A stretch of 64,000 nt of DNA from Circinella umbellata (taxonomy: Eukaryota > Mucoromycota > Mucoromycetes > Mucorales > Lichtheimiaceae): assembly GCA_025093555.1 (NCBI GenBank), contig JAIWNF010000036.1, positions 248,001 through 312,000 on the forward strand. The letters are read 5' to 3'. The position numbers were made by a program, and so were the translations under genes. The first letter of the stretch is position 1; every line of letters starts with the position of its first letter. This document shows positions 25,005 to 36,924 of this stretch, one piece after another. The notes below the pieces were generated by a model. The model was given only the letters and a program-made list of their open reading frames with translations. It was not told the DNA's origin and did not search any database.

Positions 25005-26551
25005 TTAAAACCAGAAACTAACGCTGAAACTCATTTCAAGTGATCGAACGTAATGCCACCATTTTGGCTATATTTATATATATATTTATATATATATTGT
25101 TAATACTAATAATACTAATAAATACTGTGTCGTATTATCTTTGACTCTTTTTTATTTATTTATTACTGATTACTTACTGGAATATATAATAATTCACCAG
25201 CTTGTAGTATGCATTCAACAAATCTGGCTTCTTTTAATAATGGGAAATTCTCAAAATTTGGATGTTCCACGTCAACCTATTGTTATTATCGTATTTTTAC
25301 CTCAATAAGTTTCCATTTTATTGTGATTTATATATGTATATAAATTACCTGACTGGTGTTTGACATGATACCATCATAAGGATATAATCGCTGTGTTTCA
25401 GAGGGTGCGTATAATCGAATATACTTGGATCCAACAACTTGTGCCAATACATTATGATATGGATCATGATGTAATGGGGATACGGTTCCTCGAGGCCCAA
25501 ACCAAGCATTTTGAATCACATCCACCGGCGCTTCGGTATAGCGTTCACTAAGCTGTGGTTCACAATAGCAATAGTCTGGTATACTAATATCATCTGCCAA
25601 TTTCGGAATCTGATAAAATAAATCATGCTGAGCGAGATAGGCTGTTTCTTGTTTCTGTTGCTGGTCCGTATTTTTTAATACCACATGTGTGTGAAGGAAT
25701 TCTTCTATCCTCATCATCTTTTGCTGCCATGTATTATCTGTATATTTACTTCCTAATTCAACAGGTACTACACGATCGCCTGCAACGGATACAAAATAAG
25801 CTAAAGATGGCCATTTGTTTCGTGCAGGCCAATGTTCAATAGCGCCTTGAGGAATAATGAACGGCTGATCGTTTTGTAATAGCTGAACAAAAGATAAGAA
25901 ACTTGGTATTTGGTTGAGTCGTTTGACTGGATGAGTTATTTGGGCTGTATGTGGTGGAGGTAATCGAATACTAGCACCTTTGTCAAGCCAATGTGGTGTA
26001 TATACCGATGACAGATATGTTTGTAATTGATCAATAATGAAATGAATTGTTTCACGCCGTTGTGGACCCGGTGCACCACTAATAATCATGGCTGTATCAA
26101 GTATATTTATCGTGTCGCGTGCTACTTGTTGCTTGGTGTCGTTGCCGCTATTCTTACTATGATGAAATATACCAATCATGCAGATAGCTTGCAAAATACT
26201 TGCGTCCATAATTAATTGACGCCAATGGGCAGGTACATTTTGATATGGATAAAGTAGGATTGATTCTTGAGCTAGATCTACAAGTGCTTTCGATTGTCGT
26301 TGACTTTGTTCAAAATCATGCTGAGAAATAAATACATTGTTGGGTAATCCTGAAAGTATCTTTTTAAATAATGTCACAATTGACACTGTCCATTCTATTT
26401 TATTTTTATCAAATATCAATCACAATAAGAAAAGTTATATCACAGTTCTCAAACAAACAAACAACAAAAATAAATAATAATAACCTTGATAACAAGTATG
26501 ATCTTTTAATAAATGTAAAAGTTTACTATAACAAAGAGCAGATTTTAACAT
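25005..26551 (-). CDS. KDM8: JmjC-domain protein, JMJD5/KDM8 type
   Basis: Exons 26551-26485, 26394-25349, 25276-25178 and 25067-25005; 1275 nt, 424 aa. A helical N-terminal half leads into a cupin/JmjC fold. The Fe(II) ligands are in PLHHDPYHNVLAQVVGSKYI (H331, D333), and the distal His is in the last exon, PKWWHYVRSLEMSFSVSFWF, which aligns with the JMJD5 end YWHYVRALDLSFSVSFWW. JMJD5-like enzymes are 2-oxoglutarate oxygenases reported as arginine hydroxylases; the substrate here is unknown. The first exon encodes MLKSALCYSKLLHLLKDHTC and is joined in phase 1. Without the 63-nt final exon the catalytic site would be incomplete. It lies just downstream of the DnaJ gene on the same strand, and its stop codon directly adjoins the F-box gene stop. 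Confidence 0.85.
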
Positions 26552-26714
26552 ATGTTTAAAGTATGTACGTGTGTGCTTTTTTAATATAATATGATTGAAT
26601 GCAAAGAAGAAAAATGTACAAGTGCGTTCGTGTAGGTAGGTAGATAAAAAAAAAAATATGAAATAAATGAAGGGAAAAGGACAGGTGATACAATAAGAAA
26701 AAAAAAAAGAGAAA

Positions 26715-27952
26715 TTATTGAAAAGCATTTTTGATTGCTTCCTGTTGCTGTGAAGTTAGACTGGTTGGGAATTTTACATCATATTTTATAATCATATTGC
26801 CTTTTCTCCCTGTCTTTGAATTAGGCATACCCTCATTCTGAACGACAGATTCTTGACCCGGTTGAACTACAGCATTTTTATTATTTACTGCCAACCTTCG
26901 ACCATCCAAAGTAGTGATTGTCTTTGAGAAACCTGTTAACGCTTCAGCAAGTGACAAAGTAATCGTCGTCCGTAGATCATCCCCTTCACGTTTGAATGTT
27001 GGATGTGGCTTCTCTTCAACAATAAATTCGATATCTTGCGTTTGACCATTTTCCAACTCGTCCCCTTCACCTGGGAAACGAATTTTGGTACCAGCTTTCC
27101 AACCTGGTTTCACATTAATTGTAAGAATCTTGTCAGTGTTCATGGTACGACCTGTTGCACCATCTCGAACCTTGCGAGTTACTTTAAGTCGTTTGGTAGT
27201 GCCCTTATATAAATCTTCTAAAGAAATAGGTAATGGTCGTTTGATGGCGGGTGGTTTTTGTGGCTGTTGCTGCTGTCGCCTAGCTCCTCGAGGCATACCG
27301 CCACCTCCACCAAATCCAAATCCACCAGGCATACCGCCTCCACCCCCTAACTTATCATCGTCATCGTCGGCGTACATTCTTGAACTACCACCACCTCGTG
27401 GCATTCCACCCATGCCGCCGCCGCCACCCATGGAGGCAAAGAAATGTTTGAAAATATCGTCAGCATCAGATGGATGGAATGGTTTGAACCCACCTCCTCC
27501 GGGTCCACCACCACCCATATTGAATGTATATGTGCGTGTACCTCCTCCACCTGGGAAACCACCGGCACCAAATCCTCCAGGGAATCCTCCTTCGGCTCCA
27601 CCAGCACCAGGTGGGGGTGCACCGCCTTTAAGTCCTTCTTCGCCATATTGATCATATATAGTCCTCTTGTTTTTGTCACTCAGTACTTCAAAAGCTTCAC
27701 CGACCTCTTGAAACTTTTTCTTGGCTTCTTCTGCTTTATCTTTGTTTCGATCTGGATGCCATTTTAATGCTATTATTATTATTGTATAAAATTTTTGATG
27801 ATTAGTGTTTAGTTTACGAGAAAAATATTTTTTCCACGCCATATAAAAAAAAATTGATAATAATAATTACCTTGCTTTCGATAAGCTTTCTTAATCGTAT
27901 CATCATCAGCATTTTTAGCTACACCAAGAATTGCATAATAATCTTTGCCCAT
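26715..27952 (-). CDS. SIS1: class B (type II) Hsp40/DnaJ co-chaperone, Sis1-like
   Basis: Two exons, 27952-27871 and 27769-26715, 378 aa. It has an N-terminal J domain ([20 protein letters not shown]) with the HPD motif at residues 32-34, which stimulates Hsp70 ATPase. A long Gly/Phe-rich then Gly/Met-rich region follows (about 75-190, [13 protein letters not shown] and [10 protein letters not shown]). Two C-terminal substrate-binding barrels contain [19 protein letters not shown] and [16 protein letters not shown]. There is no cysteine-rich zinc finger, so it is class B like Sis1/DNAJB1, not Ydj1. Cytosol and nucleus are expected. The 101-nt intron splits the J domain after YRKQ. The stretch from 26552 to 26714 is its 3' flank and the JMJD5 promoter. 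Confidence 0.92.
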
Positions 27953-28722
27953 TACTTATTTATTTGTAAATAATATATATTTATATATGTATGATTTTGC
28001 GTGAAAAGGCCTGATATAAATTCAATAAAAAAAGGTAATAAATAAGGAAGGAAAAAAAACAAGAGGAAAAAGGAAAAAAAAAAAAAAAAGAAACACAAAG
28101 CAAGGGAATTTGATGCACGGAATATATAATAAAAGACCCTTTCCATGCATTTCTATGGCGTTCTCCCACCATTGCATAAAGTTCGAGGTGCTGGAATTTG
28201 AACACCGAATAACTTTTTTAGATTCGCATTTTGCGAGAATCTTCTTGTCTTTTTATTTCCATGTATCACATAAATTATTTTAGTTTGAATGTTCAAAACG
28301 AAAAGAAAATACAAAGAGCATAATTACTAAACAAAAATTATATGGGTAAATATGTTTCAAATCAATGAAATAAGTTTAATATGGGATTTGTTTCGTTATA
28401 ACTTTAGAAAGAAAGAACTTTTTTTCTGTGGTTGTACAATTGGATCAAGAAGAATTGCTGGTAATACACAAACAAAATGCTTATATACATAAAACTCTCA
28501 TTTTTATCAGAAAAATTCAATAAACTTTTTATAATGACAAAAACTTGGGCGCGGATAACAGGAAAAAAATTAAATTATTTGAAATTTTTGATGTGGCTTC
28601 CGAAGGAAGCCACATCAAAAGTTTACTATACTTCGTTGGAAAGAAAATGAAATAGCGGGTTTTTATTGGTATATATATATATATATATTTTGCTTATCTT
28701 TTATGTTGTTTTGATACATATT
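27953..28722. other. spacer upstream of DnaJ and downstream of the FHA kinase
   Basis: Contains the DnaJ promoter side with a purine-rich block (28040-28095, A/G only), then AT-rich DNA, the perfect hairpin at 28586-28620 and an AT dinucleotide run (28672-28688). No gene seen. Confidence 0.5.
28586..28620. repeat. perfect 16-bp inverted repeat with GAA loop
   Basis: Left arm 28586-28601 (TTTTGATGTGGCTTCC) and right arm 28605-28620 are exact reverse complements around a 3-nt loop. It lies about 100 bp beyond the stop of the minus-strand FHA kinase, so it could act in 3'-end formation or be a tiny foldback insertion. Confidence 0.85.
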
Positions 28723-31700
28723 CTACTGCCTTTTATTTCTTCCACGATATTTCGGTAATACAATGTTTGATACACGAAATAGAGGTGCTTGTGAAGACTC
28801 GGGCGCTGCGCGAAGCCCACGAGATGCTACTATTAGCTGTTGTGGCTGCCGATGAGAGCTATCATTATTATTATTATTAATATCTACATCCAATGATGTA
28901 TTTAAAGGACTAGAAGTACGATGTAGAGAAACTGCTGTTGATGAAGTCGATGGAGCAGATACAGCATCTTGATTCCATATAATAACTGGTTGCTGTAGTG
29001 TAGAAGACGGTTCATATAATGAAAAAAAAAGAAGTATTATTGTAACTTAATGAAGTAGGAGGTGTTGTTTCGAGGTTACTAGTGGGAATGGAAGAGAACT
29101 GCGGAATATGGGCCCGGGTAATATGTCTAGGGGAAAAGATTATAAATTAACAAGCGCCATGGCGCTTGTTAATTTAGAATCATTGTTTAAAATCAACTAT
29201 TGTTTAGTTATAGTAATCAGTCCATAAATGATATTGATAACTACACCTCTTTTATTTGAAGCATAATAAAGATGGAAGAAGTATGGTACTTGCAGGGCTG
29301 TGATTCTACATAATATGTATCACCCTCGTTATTATAAACCCAAGTTTTAGTTTGTAAAATAATACCGACAGTAGGCCTACAGTAGTTTGCTATTACATAT
29401 CAATTTTTTAAAGTCAATAAATCCTGCATGAATGGTTATCACCAATTTGCTGTTTTATTTCTGTATTTCTGGTGTACAAATTTCTTATTTACAACATCTG
29501 AGAATATACGTTCCATTTTTTTTTCACCTCCTTGTCTCATCATGACTTTTTTGTTTCTTTTTATCAAGTCCTCAACCTAAAAATATTAAAATTTTCAGTC
29601 AATAACAGTTCCCCTTCTTTTTTTAGTCTTCTTGATACTTACATCAAGTTGCATCCAATGGTGTTCCTAGATAGAGAAAAATAAATGAGTCTTATTTCGT
29701 CAAAACAATTATATACGAGTGGAGCTCCCACGTATATACTCGAATAAAGTAATATATACCTGAGCAGACTTGGCAGTAATCCGCATCTTTGGATTTACTG
29801 TTAGCAATTGACAAATAAGATTTTTGGCTATGTTGTAAAACAATATTATATATTAATTGACATATGTTCTCGCTCAGAAAAAAAGTTTTGTCAAGTCAAT
29901 AACGGATCTAATACCTTCAGATCTAATGTTAACCCACTCTTGTTCATCAAACTTGCAAGTAGTTTCTATATCATCTATTTTTCGAAAAAAAAAAATATTA
30001 GGTATACCACCATAAATATCAAATAAAAAAGATCAACCAACCAACCGTACCAAGGAATGGCAAACGACCAGAAAGACAAACATAAAGGATTACTCCTGAA
30101 CTCCACAAATCGACTTCTTTTCCGTAAATATTATTCTTTAGTTCTGGTGCTTCTATTTGTATTGAGATAAAGAAAAACCGCATATAAGATTCATATATTA
30201 ATTTCATTGTTTGATTCGTTTCACGTACTATAAAATCGAGTACCACAATTACTTGATAGTGGTAAATTTTCATGTTTCATTGTGGATAAGCCAAAATCTC
30301 CAATCTTGACATGTAAGGTTTCATAGTCAACCAATAGCACTATTTGAAACCAATATATATATTACTTATCGTTAGGATAGGCAACAACAAAATAAAAATG
30401 ACAAGAAAAATAAATTATACCGTTTTCTGGTTTGAGATCCCGATGAACAATCTGTTGATCATGTAAGAACTATATAGTAGATCACTCAAATTCTTTGTTA
30501 ATTATCACATCAAAACAACAAACATACGTATGAATCATATTTTTTCATCAAAATAAACTTGAACAAAACTCACATCAACAGCGTTAAAAAGCTGATGAAA
30601 TACAAAACGAGTTTGTCTTTCATTTAACTTAGTACAAAGAGCTAAGTAGTCACAAAGGTCACCACCAGCAACACTTTATAGAAAATTAATAGCACAAGTT
30701 AGTTTCAAAGCAACAACAAACATAGGTACATATATATGTAAAAATGTACTTACTACTCAAGTGATAAGTAAATGTGGTTTCGATCCTCAAAAACTTTTCC
30801 TATTTGCATTATACAAGGCTATCGACAATATAAAAGCATATCCAATATGTCAGTCAAAAATACATTCTACACCCTACTTATCCATATTTATTTTCTTTCT
30901 TACGTGGGGATCAATTGCCATCATTAGACCAATTTCATTTATTGCTGAAAAATAACAGCTGCGGTACGTTTTATTGATACGCTTGATAGCGAATTCTTTC
31001 GTGGTAGTCTTTTTAAACGCATGCACCACACTGCCAAATCCTCCACTTCCCAGTGTTCTACCGTTGTCGTATTCGTCATGAATAGACTAAGATGAATAAG
31101 ACATATAAGTATATTTCAAAATCAACTTTTAATCCACACTGTGTATATAAGTTTACTATACTTACATTTACTTTGAACCTTGCAGGAAGGATAATTTTAA
31201 ATGCTAATAACAATATAATTGTATATGAAATCAATAACCCACACATTTGATAGATAGATGAAGATAAAGAAGAAGAAGATAATATGCGTTCATATTCTTA
31301 CCCGGGCCACCTTCGTCACCGGTGAATGATATACAATCACCTGATTCTACCTGCTTACGCTTGTTTACTGGTATCAAATTACTATTTACATATGTACCTT
31401 GAAAACTTTTAAAATGAAAGAAAATTCACAATAAGGAACATGTAATATTGAAGATAAGAAAATTGCTACGGAGACCCCCATCTTTTGGCCTTACGGACAT
31501 CCTGACGGATAAAATTTATAAAATAAGATTTTAAACCTACACAAACAGTAGTAAAAGCATTATCTACATTATTAACTTATTTAGCAGCCCATATCTAGTA
31601 TTAAAAGTAAATTCTATTTGTTTGTTGTCTCATCATACAGATTAAAGTCCCCATTTATGTTCGTAACGATTTAATAGTAGTTGTGTAGATGGTGGAACAC

Positions 31701-32499
31701 AATGCCATTATATTGAATGGATGTGTGCCTTTGAAAAATTAATTAAAAAGTCTGGTGTCCATAAGAGTTGAAAGTACCTACCATACCATGACTTTGGGGT
31801 TTCCATAGCAATTCCCTATTGATAATAACCATAATAAATGAAATAAACGTTTGTATACCTGAAGTTATGGACATATACTTTATTAGTTTGTTGATTCACA
31901 TCATCCCAGGTTTCCTAAATACAATTATTGTTATTAGTACATACATTTATATACACTCATTAACATACGTGATAAGAGCCCGAAACCAAATCTGATTTTG
32001 ATTCTTCAAATTACCATGTATATTAAGCAATGTCTTTTTTCAATTTTACTATGGTTATATCTATATCATAGATATAAATAAATGATATAAATTAAGCTAC
32101 GTATTTGTGATTGCGTCGAAAGTGATTATTACTATTTATCACTATTATATAATAAAACAAAATTACTACATACGTGAAATCGCAGTGTTGAGAACTACCA
32201 ATGAGATATCCAGTCCTACTGGCAGATTTATAAGACTGTCTCCAAAGATATCCCGAAGGATTCTCAGGCACAGTTGCTTCCAGGTACCCCCAGGCATTAT
32301 AATGTGTTCTAAAATCAACACGGCAAATATATTGTTGTTGTTGTTGTTGTTGGTTGGAGCAGGTGAAAGGCTTTACCATTTTTCGTGGTTCTTCATTTTT
32401 TTGGGAATTTGCACGTTTTTTGCTATTACTCTGATATGATGGAGTTTTTTCACGGGATGTCAATGATGATTGCATCCCCTTGAGATTAATAACGGTCAT
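28723..32499 (-). CDS. FHA-domain Ser/Thr checkpoint kinase, Chk2/Rad53/Cds1-like
   Basis: Seventeen exons, 32499-32174 down to 29376-29290 and 29126-28723. An FHA domain (about 90-180) has [21 protein letters not shown] and GTYVNSN, for phosphothreonine binding. The kinase domain follows: Gly loop LGSGGFGSV (202-210), Lys K225, HRDLKPEN (315-322), DFG (337-339), and APE in [20 protein letters not shown]. The FHA-then-kinase order is diagnostic of the DNA-damage and replication checkpoint kinases. Phases agree through exon 16. In the last exon an extra T in a 9-T run (29021-29029) breaks the frame; with 8 T it would continue as [16 protein letters not shown] and end RGRNKRQ. The C-terminal extension includes [17 protein letters not shown]. 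Either a sequencing slip or a shortened protein. Confidence 0.82.
29143..29176. repeat. perfect 34-bp palindrome in the last intron of the FHA kinase
   Basis: The half TAAATTAACAAGCGCCA (29143-29159) is followed immediately by its exact reverse complement (29160-29176), centred on CCATGG. It sits in intron 29127-29289. It could form a cruciform or RNA hairpin. Confidence 0.88.
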
Positions 32500-32541
32500 A
32501 TTTTTTTGTGCTCTTTTTTTTTATGATGGTATCCTTGTAAA

Positions 32542-32890
32542 AAGTACTAGAAAACAGCAATATTTGAATGGGTAACAATAACAACGAAAAAATTATAGTT
32601 TTGGTAATGAGTATTAGAAAACAGTAATATTTAAATGGGCAACAATGATAACGAAAAAATTATAAAGGTGAAAATGCGTTATGGTAGCCTGGTAATGAGT
32701 ACTAGAAAACAGTAATATTTGAATGGGCAACAATGATAACTAAAAAATTATAAAAGTGAAAGTGTATTATCGTAGCCTTGGTAATGAGTACTAGAAAACA
32801 GTAATATTTGAATGGGTAACAATGGTAACCAGAAAGCAGTAATGTTTAAATCGAGTAGCAATGGGAACGAAAAAATTGTAAGTGAAAGAA
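32542..32890. repeat. degenerate tandem repeat, about four copies of roughly 60-90 bp
   Basis: The phrase AGTACTAGAAAACAGTAATA with its continuation (ATTTGAATGGGYAACAATGATAAC, then GAAAAAATTATAA) recurs starting near 32543, 32611, 32699 and 32788, with a weaker fifth copy near 32830. Copies are separated by GTAGCCTTGGTAATG linkers. The array begins about 45 bp upstream of the FHA kinase ATG. Confidence 0.8.
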
Positions 32891-33004
32891 AGTAGGTAAC
32901 ACCAAAGAAGTTCGCGTTTGATACTGTTTAGGTTCACAACTATTATGCACGACCCCAATGCGGAACAATGACGAAGTATTTGAACTCAAAAAATAGGGGC
33001 ACGG

Positions 33005-33412
33005 CTAAAGTGAACGACTAGCCAGTACCTTCTCAATTTTACCATACATGTGACCCGAAAAATATGCGGGTAAATTTGTTTCCATAGAAAACTCAGTGAC
33101 CAAAAAAAAAAGCATACTTTTTTTACTTTTATTACTTTGAAAATATCGAAATGACAACAATACTGCTTTCGACATCATCCTAGCCACCACTTACTGAACT
33201 GGTTCTCATTGTTTCAGACATACTAAGTTATTTTCAGGCAGACAAAGACAATAGAAAACGTGTACAACATGTCGAAGTCGTGGAAGCGATGTTGGTAAAA
33301 TAATCGCTGACAGATTACTCGTTACATTAGAAGGAGCACCTTCATAATGTTCGTCGATATTGTGAATGACGACGCTGTGTTCTAACATGACATGACGATA
33401 ATCCATATACAC
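33005..33412 (-). pseudogene. unrecognised coding-like fragments
   Basis: Two minus-strand open stretches, 33412-33206 (MYMDYRHVMLEHSVVIHNID...SNVTSNLSAIILPTSLPRL) and 33190-33005 (ETNLPAYFSGHMYGKIEK). They are separated by stops and have protein-like composition. No family recognised; probably remains of a gene or element. Confidence 0.25.
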
Positions 33413-34035
33413 GTTGCCCTTAAACTACGTTTCTACCCATTTTTTTCATATGTTTAGATTCTTATTTCATTTACTCATCCATTATTCCTCTTTTTGTTCA
33501 ACAAGTAGTAAATATGATCAAACAAGGTAAGGTAAAATAGATAATAGAAATTGTGGTCTTTTATGAGAATCCATAACCTCGTATTAAAGTAAATAAAACT
33601 GATAGTCAATATTAATTAATCTTCTTCAAGTCTGTATTTATAATCTTTTGAAGCATGATCTTTTTATTCTATAAATACAACATGTTTCATAAAGGATCCA
33701 TGTATTTCAAGATTAATTCTAAATTATTAGTTTTTACCATCATCTTTATCACCACTTTTATTATTATCATTTTCTTTATTGTTGTTACTATTACCATTAT
33801 CGGAATTTTAAAAAACATGTTCTGTTTCTGCGATTCAAATGTGTGGTAAAATTAAGAAACGGCTAGGGGGTGTTAAAGTGAATGAGGCAGTGAAACCAAT
33901 AAAAATAGACTATGACGTTTGGATTTAGCCAATTAATTTTGACTGTGACAAGTTGCTGAGATTTAAACAGGTGGCATAAGAGAGAGAAGAGAGTTCATAA
34001 ATTATTACTGCAAAAACCCTCTTTTGCGTTTGCCA

Positions 34036-34584
34036 ATGTCAGAACATTCACCACCGCCAAACTCACCACACCTGCCAGTTTGGCAAGGACCATCTGCAGA
34101 TAGTCCTACTCGATATGCTGATGCTGCTCGCAAAACACCCCCAAAAACTCTAAATCATCTAAACAATCTGGAACTCGCAATGCATCTATCATCCTCCACA
34201 CCAATCATCAATATGACCACCTTCTCACCACTGATCCTGCTCTACTTGCTATTGCTCGATCACAAAATCCTAAAAGTGTTATTTTCAACTTTCAACAGCT
34301 TTTATCTAGCACCAAAATCGAAGACCTTCTTGTCAAAGATGTAGGTCCAGTCATTGCCCTCAATACTAGGGTCAGCAAACAACAACACATTCCAGCTGAA
34401 GTTCTTTTTACTAAGCCTGAACACCGTCAACAAGCCATCACAGATGGAATTATTGTCAAGGGTGAACGCATTATCGCACTCCCACATATTGCTGCAGACA
34501 CAAATCTTATTAAAGTCAATATGTACCAACTACCTGTCTGTGATCCTCGAGAACTTACTGACGAACTCTTCTCTATACTAGCAA
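34036..34584 (+). pseudogene. LINE ORF1, 5' part
   Basis: Starts MSEHSPPPNSPHLPVWQG with ...SPTRYADAARKTPP. After a one-base frame change in the C5/A5 run near 34137-34147 it continues in another frame (NHQYDHLLTTDPALLAIA, ...KDVGPVIALNTRVSKQ..., VNMYQLPVCDPRELTDELFS) up to the CACTA insertion. With the insert removed it joins the second half as ...SILA/KYGQVAQIRAC. ORF1 products are RNA-binding proteins needed for retrotransposition. Confidence 0.7.
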
Positions 34585-34613
34585 ACACTGCGCAAACAAT
34601 TAAGAATCCACAA
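34585..34613 (+). repeat. left terminal inverted repeat of the CACTA element
   Basis: 29 bp, starts ACACTGCGCAAAC and ends ATCCACAA; exact reverse complement of 41985-42013. Confidence 0.9.
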
Positions 34614-34735
34614 CTTTTTTTACTTTGGGATTCTTGCAGCCAAACTTGGACTCTGTAAGAATCCTAAAGTTATAAGTTGTGGATTCCTATATCCAAAGTG
34701 GGGGTATAGCTCTGCATATTTATTTTGGTTTACCC
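34601..34735. repeat. left subterminal repeats of the CACTA element
   Basis: The motif AAGAATCCACAACTT and its reverse complement (AAGTTGTGGATTC) occur at 34602-34616 and about 34673-34686, with shorter GGATTCTT/AAGAATCC copies between. Similar motifs lie at 41957-41997 at the other end. In CACTA elements such subterminal arrays are transposase-binding sites. Confidence 0.7.
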
Positions 34736-35793
34736 CTATTCTCTCTATATGCAGTATTTAAGTTTTTTTTTACGATGGCATGCATAGCATAACCTTATGT
34801 ATACTAGTGTATATGGTAATATTAATTTATTCTGATACATTATATTTAGAATGGATGTACCAAAGAATAAAAAATAAAAGAGCAAAAAAATATTAGATGG
34901 ACGATATATGAAATAGGTTTAAAAGTAATATTTTATTTGATTATTTTAATAATAATAAAAACGATACAACTATTTAAAAATAACTACGAATCATACTATT
35001 TGAAGGGGTGAAATATATTTTGTAAAAGTAATAAGAGGGGTATGCATTATTTGCATGTAGAAGATATGAGGAGTATGCAACCGGATGAAAAACTAGGTAG
35101 AGAGGAACTCAGATTAGTCAACTTAGAGAATGTCAGAGATTACTAAAAAAATGTTGTTAATCTATATAACGGGTGAAAAGAGATGTAGGAAAGTTGATTA
35201 GTAAAAAGAAAAGTCAAGTGAATGGCGTAAAAAGGAAGGCATAAAAATAAACGTGAAAAGGATACTTACGATACAAAACCATTTAAATAATTGTCGGGTT
35301 TATCTAATAAAAGAACATATATGAATAAGATAGTTACGACGGTGAGAAGAAGAAATAAACAGTTATCATCAAAGGGATACTTAAAGTTATATATAAAAAG
35401 ATAGAACGGATAACCATAGTAATAAATTCAGATCCGTATCCTATAAAAAAAGAAGCATTAGATTGAGAGAAATTATTTCATCTGAACAAATAATAAAAAA
35501 GAAAGAACCTTACCAGCTAAAAAAAAAGAAAGAAATAGAGGGAAGAGAAGCAATAAATAAGGATCAAACAGCCATGGACTTTATATACCCCCTATGTATA
35601 CATTATAAAAAATTTTAACATGCATATCAAGCTCTCTATAAAAAAAGTAATTAGTGAAAGATATACTTTTCTTCCTTCTATTTTCTTTTCATCCCCAAAC
35701 ACGTTACTACTCCCAACGTAAAATATCACTCTCAAATAAATCGTTTTTTTTTAAGAAAAGAACTAATTGTTTTACTTTCTTGTTACTAATTAG

Positions 35794-36847
35794 ATGTCTT
35801 CCAACAACAACAACAATAACGATAACAACAGTCGCCGCCAGCAACATGCTGAGAGAGTGACAGAGATGAATTTTCATCGTTTGCAGGACGAGTGCTCTTC
35901 TTTGCGTGCTGGGCAGGCCGCAATGAAGGTCCAGATGGATGCTATGTCAGCTTACTTGGCAAGCATCCAACAACAACAACTTCCACCTCCTCCTTCTAAT
36001 CCAGCACCTGAGGTGGACAGAAATAGTGTGAATTTGTGATTGTAAGATAATTTACCTTTTATTCTTCATAGATCATATATAATAAGTTCATTAATCAAAA
36101 TTCATAGAGTAACATCCATTCGCGCCATGCTTTGTTCGCCGATGGTGAAGGATACCATTATGACGAGACGTTCCGTTCGTGTCACAACAAAGAGGTAACA
36201 TACATTATCTCTGCGTACTGCAAGGGTAGTCCTGGCGGCTGTGTGTTGGACGACAAGGCATTGCACAATCAGATCTTGACGTTCTTCCATGGCCAGAAGG
36301 TATCTTCAAGCCGGACTGTCGAGCAACAAGCCGCCATTGGTCAGCGTAAACGACGCTATAAACGGGTCTGGCATGTTAGTATAATTGAATAAAACTAATT
36401 TAAAATTGTTCATTCAAAAGAAAATATTTCTTACAGATTATTAATTTATATAGAAACTCACGGCGCGTAAAAATGCTCATCAGAAGTATAAAGCTTCATT
36501 AGAGGCTCAATATCCTGGTGGTGAAGAGCTTCTTCGTCGTGAGTGCATGTCACCCGAGCTGTCTGACGCTGAATCAGAGGCTGATGGTCTCGTGCGGTTT
36601 ACGCCATCATTCCGCAAGCCCAATGTAAATAACGAATATATAGTAACTTAGAAAGAAAAAATATCGTACTAAGCGAATCTCATTGTAAATTATATAGGTC
36701 GAGAGATATTTTGGAGAGCTTGATAGATTGAGCAAAGGAGGAAGAAAGCGAAAGGGCTTAGAAGCCAGAGAAAGACGTGTTGGCGGGGTTGTTGATACCT
36801 CAATCAGTGAAGAGACAGTTGCCAGTTGGCCCGACTGGGCAAAATAA
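35794..36847 (+). CDS. accessory gene of the CACTA element
   Basis: Four exons: 35794-36012 (or 36027), 36108-36374, 36454-36624 and 36698-36847; about 268-273 aa, all junctions phase 0. The N-terminus is Asn/Gln-rich with a helical part (MNFHRLQDECSSLRAGQAAM). The middle contains GYHYDETFRSCHNKEVTYII and FHGQKVSSSRTVEQQAAIGQ. The C-terminal half is highly charged (KLTARKNAHQKYKASLEAQY, GGRKRKGLEARERRVGG) and ends SWPDWAK. I do not recognise a named family. Its location, opposite the transposase in a CACTA element, and its basic coiled character suggest a TnpA-like DNA-binding partner. It looks intact, in contrast to the transposase. Confidence 0.6.
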
Positions 36848-36924
36848 ATATTTTTCTTTTTTTACTTCATACATTTTTTTTATTCTTATTTTTATGTGTT
36901 CTATACTATATAACTATTCTATGA

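Larger units (their letters stand above)
32500..34035. other. promoter of the FHA kinase, tandem repeats and spacer before the LINE
   Basis: Holds the kinase promoter with the tandem array at 32542-32890, minus-strand coding-like fragments (33005-33412), AT-rich DNA, and from about 33840 the probable 5' leader of the LINE. No intact gene. Confidence 0.5.

Noticed and set aside
25178..25349. JMJD5 gene lacking its C-terminal catalytic histidine
   Set aside because: A further 63-nt exon at 25067-25005 supplies WWHYVRS and the proper end.
27085..27651. 188-aa plus-strand frame rich in proline
   Set aside because: Antisense shadow of the Gly/Phe-rich region of the DnaJ gene; no start context or own homology.
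31969..32060. Apparent frameshift in the FHA domain of the checkpoint kinase
   Set aside because: Resolved by ending the exon at ATG/GTAATT (32015); the next exon then joins in phase 0 as LIYM-ETWDDV with normal FHA spacing.
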